A stretch of DNA of 48,847 nt from Caryophanales bacterium UBA7581 (GCA_002477825.1 DLKT01000061.1:9018-57864), one strand, 5' to 3'. Shown: positions 1-8,225, numbered from the stretch's first letter. The notes: generated by a model not told the origin, from the letters alone. Numbers and translations are program-made.

Positions 1-1
1 A

Positions 2-364
2 TTGGCGCACCAAATTTATGCGGCTTCTGATGTATTCTTAATGCCAAGTTTATTTGAACCATGCGGTATTGGTCAACTCATCGCTTTACGTTATGGTGCG
101 TTACCACTAGTAAGAATGGTCGGTGGATTAAATGATACAGTAGTGCCTTATATTTTAGATAACCGTAAAGCCGCTAACGGCTTTGGCTTCTATGCCTATC
201 ACGCGACTGCTTTATTTGATACGATGAAGTGGGCGATGCAATGCTTTGAAGATCCTGCGTTAATTCGTACCTTAAGAAAGAACGCTATGGCTTCTTTAAA
301 TGATTGGCGTCAATCGGCGAAAGCTTATCTTGAGGTGTATCGCGCTGCTTGCACCAAAGCTTAA
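2..364 (+). CDS. glgA: Glycogen synthase, C-terminal part (left edge truncated)
   Basis: This is the last 120 residues of an ADP-glucose:glycogen glucosyltransferase (GT5), which extends alpha-1,4-glucan chains in the cytoplasm. The stretch SLFEPCGIGQLIALRYGALP is the nucleotide-sugar binding block of GT5/GT4 enzymes, in which the Glu holds the ribose. It is followed by the G-G-L-N-D-T-V segment typical of GlgA. The gene runs in from outside the window, so no start is visible and the first codon (TTG) is internal. Its last 80 bases lie antisense to the end of the convergent hydrolase gene, and no clear terminator separates the two. Other glycogen genes, if present, lie to the left of the window. 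Confidence 0.93.
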   Translation: MAHQIYAASDVFLMPSLFEPCGIGQLIALRYGALPLVRMVGGLNDTVVPYILDNRKAANGFGFYAYHATALFDTMKWAMQCFEDPALIRTLRKNAMASLNDWRQSAKAYLEVYRAACTKA

Positions 365-956
365 AATAAGAAAATATTGAAAAAGGATCATGGATTTCGG
401 GATGATATTGGACCGCAATGATTCTTTTTTCTTTGTGTATCATTCCTTCTACGATATGATCTTCGGAAAATAAAAAGGGGATAAAGCCACTAGCTATTTC
501 TTTTATCGCTTGATGATGAAAAGAATTGGTAATGGCTTCTTTTTGTTTAGAGATGTGAAAGAAAATATTTTTTAGTAGATGTGTAGTATGTTGATGATGT
601 TCAATATTTTGATATAAATTTCCACCAAAGTAACAATTAATGAGTTGAAGACCACGACAAATTCCAAAAATCGGTAGCTTTAAAGAGATGCATAAATCTA
701 AAATATGATACTCAAAGGCATCAAGTTCTTCATTGATTTCACATTCTTTATAAATCGCTTCATGATATCTTTTCGGATGAAGATCAACGCCACCGGGGAA
801 AAGTGCGCCTTGACATAAGGTTAATAGCGCTTCATTTTCAGGCGTAATAAAAACGGGTATGCAATTTTCTTTTTGAATATAAGTTGCATATCTTTTTTTT
901 ATTTCATAATGACTTTCATTCATTCGTAAAGGAATAGCAATATATATAGATTTCAT
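285..956 (-). CDS. Class I glutamine-amidotransferase-like hydrolase, peptidase C26 family
   Basis: This C26-fold protein probably cleaves a gamma-glutamyl amide, as PuuD-type gamma-glutamyl-GABA hydrolases do. From the ATG at 956 it shows the oxyanion motif PGGVDLHP (54-61), the nucleophile elbow GICRGLQ with Cys100, and the VQYHPE motif with His185 and Glu187, so the triad is complete. A GTG nine bases upstream is also in frame, but it overlaps the AGGTG ribosome binding site, so I prefer the ATG. The length (223 residues) is slightly short for the family. The last 25 or so codons are antisense to glgA and look like an unconserved tail. The substrate is not evident from the neighbours. Confidence 0.85.
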   Translation of the reverse strand: MKSIYIAIPLRMNESHYEIKKRYATYIQKENCIPVFITPENEALLTLCQGALFPGGVDLHPKRYHEAIYKECEINEELDAFEYHILDLCISLKLPIFGICRGLQLINCYFGGNLYQNIEHHQHTTHLLKNIFFHISKQKEAITNSFHHQAIKEIASGFIPFLFSEDHIVEGMIHKEKRIIAVQYHPEIHDPFSIFSYFKLWCKQRDTPQDKLSPIDANHLKKP

Positions 957-995
957 TTTTTTCACCTATTTCAATTTATGAAATAAAAAGAAAAA

Positions 996-1024
996 GTATT
1001 TTCTTATTTCTAACTTTCTATAAT
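996..1024 (+). promoter_or_regulatory. Putative promoter of the asd-dapF-dapL operon
   Basis: A perfect -10 TATAAT lies at 1019-1024, 32 bases before the asd start. The -35 position is poorly conserved. The asd ribosome binding site AGGTGA follows at about 1046-1051. Confidence 0.4.
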
Positions 1025-1055
1025 CTTTCATACATTATTAGCGGTAGGTGAATGT

Positions 1056-2066
1056 ATGAAAAAAGAATGGAAAGTCGCACTAGTAGGTGCACATGGATTA
1101 GTAGGAAAAAGTATGATAGAAGATTTATTTCGTCTTGATTTTCCTATGGATAGCTTAACGCTATATGGTTCTAAAGAACACGCAAATGTTCCTCTTAAAA
1201 TTAGAGGAACGCTTTATCCCGTATTTGTTTTAAATGAAGAGAATATTCAACCTTTTGATTTAGTCTTTTTTAGTGGAAATGAAGAAATTGCTGAAAAGTA
1301 TGCGCCTCTCTTTATAAAAAAGGGAGCAATAGTCATTGATAATTCGTCGTTCTTTCGCATGCATAAGGACGTACCTTTAGTGATTCCTGAAATCAATAAA
1401 GAAGATATTTTAGATCACCATGGCTTAATTGCCAATCCTAATTGCACAACAATTATTCTTTTAGTGGCGTTAAGTGCTTTACATGAAAAATATCATTTAG
1501 AAAAGATTTATGTATCCACCTATCAATCTTCTTCTGGTGCGGGAAAAGAAGCGTTAGAAGAATTAAAAAAAGAAAGCAAAGACCAAGACTATACTCCACA
1601 AATTCTTCCGAGTACAAACGCCAAAAAGAAAACGCTCTACGATAACGTTTTACCGGTTGTAGATGATTTTTTAGATAATGGATTTACCAAAGAAGAAATG
1701 AAGGTTCGTTTTGAATCTAAAAAGATTCTGCATCTACCAGAATTAGAAGTGAATGTGACGTGTGCTAGGGTCGCTACGACGATCGGTCATGCGATGAGTG
1801 TGATGGCGGTGTTTAAAGAAAAGGTGGATGTAGATGAAGCAATTCATTTATTAAAACAAAATAGTAGTATCAAAGTCTTTATTGCGCCAGATTATCCGAC
1901 TTTAGAAGAAATACGAAATGAGCCTTATATCGCTGTAGGACGGCTTAAAAAGGACTTAGACTGCGATTATACGTTAGATTTATTTATTACGGGAGATAAC
2001 TTGGTTAGAGGCGCTAGCTATAATGCAATTCAAATTGGGTGGGCTTTATGGAAACTCGAAAATTAG
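1056..2066 (+). CDS. asd: Aspartate-semialdehyde dehydrogenase
   Basis: This enzyme reduces beta-aspartyl phosphate to aspartate semialdehyde with NADPH, the branch point towards lysine/DAP, threonine and methionine. The N-terminal Rossmann motif GAHGLVGKS (11-19), the catalytic cysteine C130 in NPNCTT and the SSSGAGKEAL segment are clear. A CARVATTIGHA block stands where the substrate Arg and the catalytic His normally lie. The length of 336 residues is normal. The start is an ATG behind AGGTGA. The reading frame runs 19 bases into dapF, so the two are probably translationally coupled, and the cluster points to a role in DAP/lysine synthesis. Confidence 0.95.
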   Translation: MKKEWKVALVGAHGLVGKSMIEDLFRLDFPMDSLTLYGSKEHANVPLKIRGTLYPVFVLNEENIQPFDLVFFSGNEEIAEKYAPLFIKKGAIVIDNSSFFRMHKDVPLVIPEINKEDILDHHGLIANPNCTTIILLVALSALHEKYHLEKIYVSTYQSSSGAGKEALEELKKESKDQDYTPQILPSTNAKKKTLYDNVLPVVDDFLDNGFTKEEMKVRFESKKILHLPELEVNVTCARVATTIGHAMSVMAVFKEKVDVDEAIHLLKQNSSIKVFIAPDYPTLEEIRNEPYIAVGRLKKDLDCDYTLDLFITGDNLVRGASYNAIQIGWALWKLEN

Positions 2067-2785
2067 ATATTCCGTTTTTTAAATATGTTTCTATGGGAAA
2101 CGATTTTATTGTAATTGAGAATATAGATCTTTCACCGACCCAAATAAAAAAGATGTGCTTAGAAAAATGGGGCATATCGGCCGATGGAATATTATTATTA
2201 AAAAAAGAAAAGGAACAATGGAAATTAACGATTTATAACGCAGATGGTAGCAAAGCAAAAATGTGCGGAAATGGTTTAAAGGTGATTGGTGCATATTTAA
2301 AAAGAAAAGAACCAAATCAAAATGAGTGGGATGTTTATATTGATAAAAGAAAATATCACATCAAAAAAGAAAGACAAGGAATCAGCGTTCAAGTCCCATT
2401 TCCTAAAAGAATAAAAATAGAAAATCATGAAATAGTCTATAACGTTGGTAATCTTCATCGAATCATTGAAAGTGCATGGGACGATACGTTAGAAACACAA
2501 ATTGCAAAAGCGCATCCTAAGGAAAATATTAGTTTTTATCAAATCATAAAAGAAGGAAGAATTGCAATAAGAACATTTGAACGCGGGGTTGGCTTTACCT
2601 ATTCTTGTGGCAGTGCTTCTTTAGCGGTAGCGGCGCATTATTTTAAAATGCATCCTCAAATAAAAAGAGTAAGCATTATTACACGAGGTGGAATTTATAA
2701 AATTGAAAAAAATAAGCATGATTTACTTTTAAAAGGAAAGGTAAAGTGCGTATTTATTGGGAGGTATATCAATGAAATTTCGTGA
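2048..2785 (+). CDS. dapF: Diaminopimelate epimerase
   Basis: DapF interconverts LL- and meso-diaminopimelate, giving the peptidoglycan cross-linking residue and the lysine precursor. Both catalytic cysteines are present: C73 in KMCGNG and C187 in SCGSAS, the latter following the ERGVG motif. The N-terminal FFKYVSMGNDFIVI matches the family start. I chose the ATG at 2048, behind GGGTGGG, over the in-frame GTG at 2039. At 245 residues it is shorter than the usual 270-280, with loops trimmed in the middle, but no key residue is lost. It overlaps asd upstream by 19 bases and the aminotransferase downstream by 14, so the three form one tight operon. Confidence 0.93.
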   Translation: METRKLDIPFFKYVSMGNDFIVIENIDLSPTQIKKMCLEKWGISADGILLLKKEKEQWKLTIYNADGSKAKMCGNGLKVIGAYLKRKEPNQNEWDVYIDKRKYHIKKERQGISVQVPFPKRIKIENHEIVYNVGNLHRIIESAWDDTLETQIAKAHPKENISFYQIIKEGRIAIRTFERGVGFTYSCGSASLAVAAHYFKMHPQIKRVSIITRGGIYKIEKNKHDLLLKGKVKCVFIGRYINEIS

Positions 2786-3926
2786 AGATATTTCTTTTTC
2801 GTTTTTAGAGAACCGATTTCAAGAGATTTTAAAGTTAAAAAAAGAATATCATGGATCTCTTCCTTTAATTGATTTAGGTATTGGTGAAGAAAAAGATATG
2901 CCGAGTAGTATGGTATTATCGGCTTTGGAAGTGGCTTTAAAAAAGAAAGAAAACCATAAATACACCGATCGAGGCGTGCCGCAATTCATAAAAGATTCTT
3001 TGGATTATGTCAATAAACACTATGATTTGGATTTGAATGAAAATGAAATTGCAATGACGCTTGGAAATAAAGGAGGATTATCCGTAATTCCTTCTTTATT
3101 TGTTCAAAAAAATGATGTTGTTTTAACCACGAAACCTGGCTATGTTGTTTTAGAAAATGTAGCGCGTTTATATGGCGCAAAAATAATCCAATTACCTTTA
3201 AAAAAAGAGAACAATTTTTTACCGGATTTATCTTCGATTGACGAAAGTACATGGAAGCAAGTTCGTCTGTTTTCAATTAACTATCCGAATAACCCCACAG
3301 GTGCGGTGGCAACCCGTGAATTTTATCAATCTCTAATTGAAAAAGCGAAGCAATACGATTTCCTAATTGTAAATGATGCAGCTTACTTACCTTATACCTA
3401 TGAAGAAGCACCACTTTCTATTCTTTCTATAGAGGGCGCAAAAGAAGTAGCGATTGAATTACACACATTATCTAAATCACATAATATGACGGGATTCCGT
3501 ATCGGTTTCATGATTGGAAATCAAGAAGTGATTTCTCAATATAAAAAAGTATGTGATTTATTTGATTCTGGACAATATGCACCGATTCAATATGCGGCTT
3601 GTTATGCCTTAAAACATCCTGAAATTACGGAAGCTTTAAAAGAAAAATATTATGAAAGAATGCAGAATGTGGTGGATATAATGAATACCCATGGTTTTGA
3701 TCTAAAAATGTCACCAGGAACTTATTATTTATATATCCCTGTTCCAAGCTCATTTATAAACGCAAAAGAGTTTTCAAAATATTTATTAAAAGAATGTGGA
3801 ATGATGACAATTCCTTATGATGAAGTCGGGTCCTATATACGGATTTCTATGACATTTGAATCACAATATGATTTACCATTTTATTTAGAATTAGATAGAA
3901 GATTAAGAAGACTGCCAAAAGAATAA
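2772..3926 (+). CDS. dapL: PLP-dependent aminotransferase, probable LL-diaminopimelate aminotransferase
   Basis: This is a fold-type I class I/II aminotransferase. DapL makes LL-diaminopimelate directly from tetrahydrodipicolinate and glutamate, and DapF then epimerises the product. Visible features are DLGIGEEKD near the N-terminus, KYTDRGVPQF, YPNNPTGAV, the Asp/Tyr pair in NDAAY, the Schiff-base Lys235 in TLSKSHNMTG, and a DSGQYAPIQ segment like that of DapL enzymes. The ATG at 2772 sits 7 bases behind GGGAGG, and the in-frame TTG at 2757 overlaps that site. Overlap with dapF supports the pathway. A PatA-type N-acetyl-DAP or aspartate aminotransferase is the main alternative. Confidence 0.72.
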   Translation: MKFREDISFSFLENRFQEILKLKKEYHGSLPLIDLGIGEEKDMPSSMVLSALEVALKKKENHKYTDRGVPQFIKDSLDYVNKHYDLDLNENEIAMTLGNKGGLSVIPSLFVQKNDVVLTTKPGYVVLENVARLYGAKIIQLPLKKENNFLPDLSSIDESTWKQVRLFSINYPNNPTGAVATREFYQSLIEKAKQYDFLIVNDAAYLPYTYEEAPLSILSIEGAKEVAIELHTLSKSHNMTGFRIGFMIGNQEVISQYKKVCDLFDSGQYAPIQYAACYALKHPEITEALKEKYYERMQNVVDIMNTHGFDLKMSPGTYYLYIPVPSSFINAKEFSKYLLKECGMMTIPYDEVGSYIRISMTFESQYDLPFYLELDRRLRRLPKE

Positions 3927-3932
3927 AAAACA

Positions 3933-3981
3933 AAAAATATCTTTATTTTTTAACCGCTAATTTGATTACAAAGATATTTTT
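3933..3981 (+). terminator. Possible weak terminator after dapL
   Basis: Perfect 12-base arms AAAAATATCTTT (3933-3944) and AAAGATATTTTT (3970-3981) enclose a 25-base loop. The stem is A/T-rich, so it would be a weak terminator at best. Confidence 0.35.
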
Positions 3982-3988
3982 ACAAATA

Positions 3989-4017
3989 TTGTTCGATGAT
4001 TTGTAAAATTGTAGAAT
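3989..4017 (+). promoter_or_regulatory. Promoter of the HTH regulator gene
   Basis: TTGTTC at 3989-3994, a 17-base spacer and TAGAAT at 4012-4017, about 25 bases before the start codon. It would also drive the secreted protein gene behind it. Confidence 0.6.
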
Positions 4018-4041
4018 TTATGCAATAGGAGTATTGCTATT

Positions 4042-4635
4042 ATGAACGATATGAGAATAACTGGACAAGTTATTAGAAAACGTAGAATTGAATTGAAATT
4101 AAGTCAAAAGCAATTAGCGGATTTAGTAGGTGTCCAACCAACAACCATATCAAGATGGGAAACGGGCAGTGGCTATCCAGATCAAGGCACCATCTCTAAA
4201 GTAGCAACTGAATTAGGCATTACTGTAAACGACCTTTTAGGTTTAGAGGATGAAGAAGAGAATCTCAATAAAAAAAGAAAAAAATATACTTTTAAAGATA
4301 TAGTCTATATGATATTGAATTATGGCTTTCAAGTGAGCTTAATTGTTTTAATTGTAATTATCGCAGTTAATCAACTTGGTAATTATGAACGATTTACATT
4401 TTATATTTCTTATTCGAAGACGTTTAAGATTATTATTACTTCGATTATGCTTTCTCTTGACGTGACTTTTTTCTTTATAAAACCGGCTAAAGAACAAATT
4501 GTAAGATTATTTTATCGTGCAAAATATAAGCACAAATTTCCTGGTGGATACGATTTTGAGATTCAACGAGGTTATTACTTATTCATTAACGTAATACTTC
4601 TAGCAATTACACTTTTAATTGTGTTTGTAATTTGA
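4042..4635 (+). CDS. Membrane-anchored XRE-family HTH transcriptional regulator
   Basis: The N-terminal 66 or so residues form a Cro/CI-type HTH (RKRRIELKLSQKQLADLVGV, then TTISRWETG), ending in DLLGLEDEEE. A basic linker follows, then three hydrophobic segments at roughly 86-108, 130-150 and 178-197. HTH proteins with such membrane tails usually sense a surface or membrane state and control a neighbouring gene. The ATG follows AGGAG at 4027-4031. The next gene begins only about 20 bases after the stop, so the two are co-transcribed. This suggests that the regulator and the secreted protein work as a pair, but the signal and the operator are unknown. Confidence 0.85.
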   Translation: MNDMRITGQVIRKRRIELKLSQKQLADLVGVQPTTISRWETGSGYPDQGTISKVATELGITVNDLLGLEDEEENLNKKRKKYTFKDIVYMILNYGFQVSLIVLIVIIAVNQLGNYERFTFYISYSKTFKIIITSIMLSLDVTFFFIKPAKEQIVRLFYRAKYKHKFPGGYDFEIQRGYYLFINVILLAITLLIVFVI

Positions 4636-4655
4636 AAGGAAATGAAGATAATTTA

Positions 4656-5954
4656 ATGAATAAAACTAAAAAGAACGTTGTTCTTTTTTTATTAGCCACA
4701 CAAGTACTTTGTATAACAACATATGTTAATAAAAAAGCAAAAGCAGTAGACATCAGTGAGGCTGAGTCCGTCGATTTAGTTTGGACTGCTCAACAAACAG
4801 CAAACTATGTTTTAACACATTTGGATGAATTAAACCAAAAACGTGCAGAAGATGGATATTTGACAGCTGTTTATTCCGGAGAAGTAAGTGATATTATTGT
4901 CGATATGAGTTCTCAACCTACAGTGGAAGGCTTATTAATCGATTTTGATGGTTCAAAAGGATACATGGTTGTTGGACCGGATAAAAATTTTTATGCGTAT
5001 AGTTCAGAATATAATCCGCCCTTCAACGATTTTACCAGTGGTACTCATCATTATGATGAAAAACTAGGATTTTGGTATGAAGATGATTTGGGAAATCAAG
5101 TCATTCTTGGAGAACCAGGAAATAATCCAGATATTACCGATGATAATCCAACGGGCTTTCTTTATAAGGGACAGTATTTAACAGGAGAATACACAATCTA
5201 TGATCCTGATTTATATATGGCTGATCGTTATGGCGAAGAATATAAAATAAATGTTGATATTACAATGACGAGAAATAATTATTCTATGCCTGGCTTTGAT
5301 TATTATAATTCAATGGTTTATTATAGTTATCTCGAACCTCATACGGAAGATATTCGAGGACCAGAGATTAACTCTTTTTTAGCCGCTTTATCTATTGTTG
5401 ACCATATGGGTGCATCAAGTGGATTTGCTGATTTTACAACGATGATAAAACACGGTTATCTTCCTGAACGTGAAGAACCCGAACTTTGTTCTACTAAAAA
5501 AGCAGCAGGACTAACTGCAAGAACAATTGATGATATTCAGGGACATCATAAATTTCGTAAATATGTTGTAGAAAATTATAAGGATGATGCTAACTTAACC
5601 CTTAAACAAGTAAGAGACGCAATTGTCGGTTATATGGATACAAGAGGTGTTGATGTTTCATATACTTGGGTTAATGGAATAGAAGTATTATTAAAAACTC
5701 ATTCAAAATGGTTTTTAGATGATCGACCAATGATTATGTATAATCCAACGGCACTTACCTATAATGATCATTATTCAGCGATATGTGGAATAAAACAATA
5801 CGACAAAATCGAACTTTCTATTGGGCCGATTAAACGAATTAGAACTAAAGCTTTAATTGAGATTCGTGATTCCATGTGGTATCCAGATGTTACTTATTTT
5901 GACGTTTACACCTATAGTGGAACGGACAGTCAACTTTATGTTTTTAATTTCTAG
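4656..5954 (+). CDS. Secreted C39/papain-like fold protein, apparently lacking the catalytic cysteine
   Basis: From the ATG at 4656 there is a basic N-terminus and a hydrophobic signal sequence (VVLFLLATQVLCITTYV) that probably ends near A-K-A. Codons from the TTG at 4632 would spoil that signal, so I chose the later start, although its ribosome binding site (AAAGGA, 4635-4640) is distant. The middle carries a Tyr/Asp-rich domain. The C-terminal part resembles a C39_2 peptidase: the block RGPEINSFLAALSIVDHMG aligns with CGP...A..V..Y, and NDHYSAICGIKQY aligns with the His region. The usual Cys position reads Arg (CGA at 5355-5357), so it is probably a pseudo-enzyme or a different fold. Role unknown; it is coupled to the preceding regulator. 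Confidence 0.7.
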   Translation: MNKTKKNVVLFLLATQVLCITTYVNKKAKAVDISEAESVDLVWTAQQTANYVLTHLDELNQKRAEDGYLTAVYSGEVSDIIVDMSSQPTVEGLLIDFDGSKGYMVVGPDKNFYAYSSEYNPPFNDFTSGTHHYDEKLGFWYEDDLGNQVILGEPGNNPDITDDNPTGFLYKGQYLTGEYTIYDPDLYMADRYGEEYKINVDITMTRNNYSMPGFDYYNSMVYYSYLEPHTEDIRGPEINSFLAALSIVDHMGASSGFADFTTMIKHGYLPEREEPELCSTKKAAGLTARTIDDIQGHHKFRKYVVENYKDDANLTLKQVRDAIVGYMDTRGVDVSYTWVNGIEVLLKTHSKWFLDDRPMIMYNPTALTYNDHYSAICGIKQYDKIELSIGPIKRIRTKALIEIRDSMWYPDVTYFDVYTYSGTDSQLYVFNF

Positions 5955-6041
5955 TAATCAAAATTTCTTTGAAGTATATACGCAGAAACGCACTATTTAA
6001 TCAAAGAAAACTAGGAAAACCGCAACTACATGAAGCATCGA

Positions 6042-6232
6042 TAAGGCTTTCGTGTTAAACATGTTACTCTAAAAGTGCAGTTTCTATTTAATTTTTTTAA
6101 AGCAGTCCACGAATCTCTATTTTAAGAAACATGAACCTAGTGAAATAGAAAAGCTTTAAAAATTATTCCAACCTCTTAAAGATAGAAACTGTGCATTTAG
6201 GAGTAGTGATTTTGACTACATGCGAAGCCTTA
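6042..6232. repeat. Imperfect 190-base palindrome, MITE-like or structured RNA
   Basis: Two arms of about 60 bases match each other in reverse complement over most of their length, with small bulges and a short central hairpin at about 6116-6149. Full-length hairpins of this size are typical of MITEs, but a structured transcript is equally possible. I cannot see a target-site duplication or a second copy in the window. Confidence 0.5.
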
Positions 6233-6250
6233 ATTCTATTTCTAAAATAA

Positions 6251-6283
6251 AAGCGCTAGAACCATTTGGCTTTAGCGCTTTTT
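6251..6283. terminator. Bidirectional terminator
   Basis: Arms AAGCGCTAGAACC (6251-6263) and GGCTTTAGCGCTT (6268-6280) around an ATTT loop, with TTTTT on the plus strand and A-rich sequence before it. It serves the secreted protein gene (plus) and the cyclophilin gene (minus). Confidence 0.8.
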
Positions 6284-6289
6284 GCATGT

Positions 6290-6760
6290 TTATAAAATGT
6301 AAGCTTTTTTAATAATTACAGGAGTGAAAGGTCGATCGGATGGGGATGTTCTAACTCTTGCAATTTGATCAACGACTTCCATGCCGTATACTACGTGACC
6401 AAAGGCTGCGTATTGGCCATCTAAGAAGTCGCCATCTTTATGCATAATAAAGAATTGACTTCCTGCGGAATTGAAATCTTGGGCACGAGCCATTGAGATA
6501 ACACCGCGTCGATGAGAAATAGGGTTATCGTGTCCGTTGGCCTTAAATTCGCCTTCAATAGTATAACCAGGGCCTCCGGTTCCATTTCCTCTTGGACATC
6601 CACCTTGAATCATAAATCCTTTAATGACACGGTGGAAGGTAAGTCCATCATAAAATCCTTTCTTTACTAAGTCTTCAAAGTTTTTAGCGGATATCGGAGC
6701 GTGTTCGTAATCAAGCTCAATATCGATATTTCCGTAATCTTGTATTTCTAAACGAATCAT
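6290..6760 (-). CDS. ppiB: Peptidyl-prolyl cis-trans isomerase, cyclophilin type
   Basis: This cytoplasmic cyclophilin catalyses proline isomerisation during folding. The core motifs FHRVIKGFMIQGG, MARAQDFNSAGSQFFI and FGHVVYGMEVVDQI are all present, including the catalytic Arg in FHRV and the Q-F pair of SQFFI. The length of 156 residues fits the single-domain bacterial form, and there is no signal peptide. The ATG lies behind GGAGGAACAACA. The gene stands alone, with its own promoter at 6780-6808, and is divergent from the lipoprotein gene. Confidence 0.94.
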   Translation of the reverse strand: MIRLEIQDYGNIDIELDYEHAPISAKNFEDLVKKGFYDGLTFHRVIKGFMIQGGCPRGNGTGGPGYTIEGEFKANGHDNPISHRRGVISMARAQDFNSAGSQFFIMHKDGDFLDGQYAAFGHVVYGMEVVDQIARVRTSPSDRPFTPVIIKKAYIL

Positions 6761-6779
6761 TGTTGTTCCTCCGCCTTTT

Positions 6780-6808
6780 ATTATAAAAAAACCTTTTTAG
6801 TAGCGCAA
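6780..6808 (-). promoter_or_regulatory. Promoter of ppiB
   Basis: On the minus strand TTGCGC (6808-6803), 17 bases, then TATAAT (6785-6780), 19 bases before the start codon. Confidence 0.65.
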
Positions 6809-6833
6809 CCAAAAAGAGTGAAAAGTAAAGCCC

Positions 6834-6861
6834 TTACATTTTTTTATAAAACGTGTATAAT
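6834..6861 (+). promoter_or_regulatory. Promoter of the lipoprotein gene
   Basis: TTACAT at 6834-6839, a 16-base spacer and TATAAT at 6856-6861, 30 bases before the ATG at 6892. Confidence 0.6.
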
Positions 6862-6891
6862 AAAGAATTAGCAAAAGGAGTCCGATGCATT

Positions 6892-8181
6892 ATGAAAAAA
6901 CTATTATCTTTTACGTTACTTGCGCTTCTTTTAATGGGATGTGCAACAGGAGAGCCTCATTCAAGTTCGAGCAATTCGATGACGACGAATGATCCCACTT
7001 CATCCAATTCACCCGGGACAAGTTCAACATTACCAACAACTAGCGCAACTCCAAACCCTTCAAGTAATGTAACTCCAAGTACCTCCAATACACCTTCTAC
7101 TTCTTTAGATTCTTCTAGTAGTGTAGCTAAGCAATATACTTTAAAAGAGCTTAAGGAATTAGGCGCTTCCTTAGAAGAAGGACAAAAAGGGGAAAAAGTT
7201 AGCTTTGATGCGATGTATGTTAAAGTTGCTACTGTCGATAGTGATAAATTAATGCTATTTGTTGATGATAATAGTTATCTATATGTCCGAGTAGTCGGTG
7301 GATTTAATGGCAATTCTTATTTAGATAACCGTTATACCTTCTGTGATTATCACGTTACGGGTACTTTACAAAAATTAAATGGCGTGGTAGAAGTTGTTTA
7401 TGAAGACTTAACCAATATTACATCATCACCAACAACCTATGATTTTGAAAAAGTAACCACGCACTATGAGGATATTACGAGTTTGAATCAAGAATTCAAT
7501 CAATTAAAAACCACCAGTAAATTAAGTGGCGTAGGTAAAATTGTCACTTTTGAAGCGCGTGTTGTTGCATTAGATTCAAGTGATGCGAATAAAAAAGCTT
7601 TCGTATATGATGGAAAAAATACGATGGCCATTATTAATGATAAAAAGGTTTGTAGTGAAAGTGATATTGGTTCATCTTATGAATTTACGGGATGGATGAG
7701 CGTACAGAAATCTTCGCCTGCTATTCTTTTATTAGATATGAAATCATTATCGTTGTCTAAAGATGAACCTTATGATTTTACGAACGCAATTGAAATGAAG
7801 GCAAGTGAATTTGCAAAATGGTATTATGTTTCAAGTTATGTAAATCCGCCATCTTATGAAGATTATAATGCTTTATATAAAATTACTGGCTATGTTGCCG
7901 ATGATGATTCTCGAATTAATGCGGGAAAATTCTATTTAGGCATTATGGATGAACCACAAGGTAGTTTATCCGATACAGGAATTAAAAAATGTATTCCTGG
8001 TGTCTATTTATTAAATCACCAAGGACTTACTCCTACTGAAGTGACGAATTATTCTGCATTTGGAAAATATTACGATACAGATACAAAGATTTCCTTCTAC
8101 GCTAAACTTTATCAATTTGATACGCAAAATCATGGTTGGCGAGTCGTACCATTAGAATTTACGATTACTGAAGTAGAATAA
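6892..8181 (+). CDS. Surface lipoprotein of unknown function with Ser/Thr-rich linker
   Basis: From the ATG at 6892 (AAAGGAG at 6874-6880) a signal peptide ends in the lipobox LLMGC, so the protein should be diacylglyceryl-anchored on the outer face of the membrane. About 60 residues of Ser, Thr, Pro and Asn follow, a flexible spacer. The remainder has two stretches of similar pattern, G-E-K-V-S-F-D-A-M-Y-V-K... and G-K-I-V-T-F-E-A-R-V-V-A..., each followed by a Val/Asp-rich strand series, which look like tandem OB-like beta domains. I do not recognise a named family. An earlier in-frame ATG at 6853 would hide the signal peptide and lies upstream of the ribosome binding site. Confidence 0.75.
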   Translation: MKKLLSFTLLALLLMGCATGEPHSSSSNSMTTNDPTSSNSPGTSSTLPTTSATPNPSSNVTPSTSNTPSTSLDSSSSVAKQYTLKELKELGASLEEGQKGEKVSFDAMYVKVATVDSDKLMLFVDDNSYLYVRVVGGFNGNSYLDNRYTFCDYHVTGTLQKLNGVVEVVYEDLTNITSSPTTYDFEKVTTHYEDITSLNQEFNQLKTTSKLSGVGKIVTFEARVVALDSSDANKKAFVYDGKNTMAIINDKKVCSESDIGSSYEFTGWMSVQKSSPAILLLDMKSLSLSKDEPYDFTNAIEMKASEFAKWYYVSSYVNPPSYEDYNALYKITGYVADDDSRINAGKFYLGIMDEPQGSLSDTGIKKCIPGVYLLNHQGLTPTEVTNYSAFGKYYDTDTKISFYAKLYQFDTQNHGWRVVPLEFTITEVE

Positions 8182-8187
8182 AGACCT

Positions 8188-8220
8188 AAGGCTTTCTAAA
8201 ATGAAGGCCTTTTTCTTTTT
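8188..8220 (+). terminator. Terminator of the lipoprotein gene
   Basis: AAGGCTTTC (8188-8196) pairs with GAAGGCCTT (8203-8211, one G-U pair), followed by a T-rich run to 8220. Confidence 0.75.
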
Positions 8221-8225
8221 TTATA

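Larger units (their letters stand above)
5955..6289. other. Gene-free stretch holding a long imperfect inverted repeat
   Basis: This 335-base gap contains no convincing ORF. From 6042 to 6232 it can fold on itself in nested blocks: TAAGGCTTTCG (6042-6052) with CGAAGCCTTA (6223-6232); about 25 bases at 6064-6088 with 6180-6208; TAATTTTTTTAAAGC (6089-6103) with GCTTTAAAAATTA (6153-6165); and TCTATTT (6116-6122) with AAATAGA (6143-6149). The bidirectional terminator for the flanking genes follows at 6251-6283. Confidence 0.6.

Noticed and set aside
3933..3981. A strong terminator after dapL
   Set aside because: The arms are perfect but almost purely A/T with a 25-base loop, so I list it only as weak.
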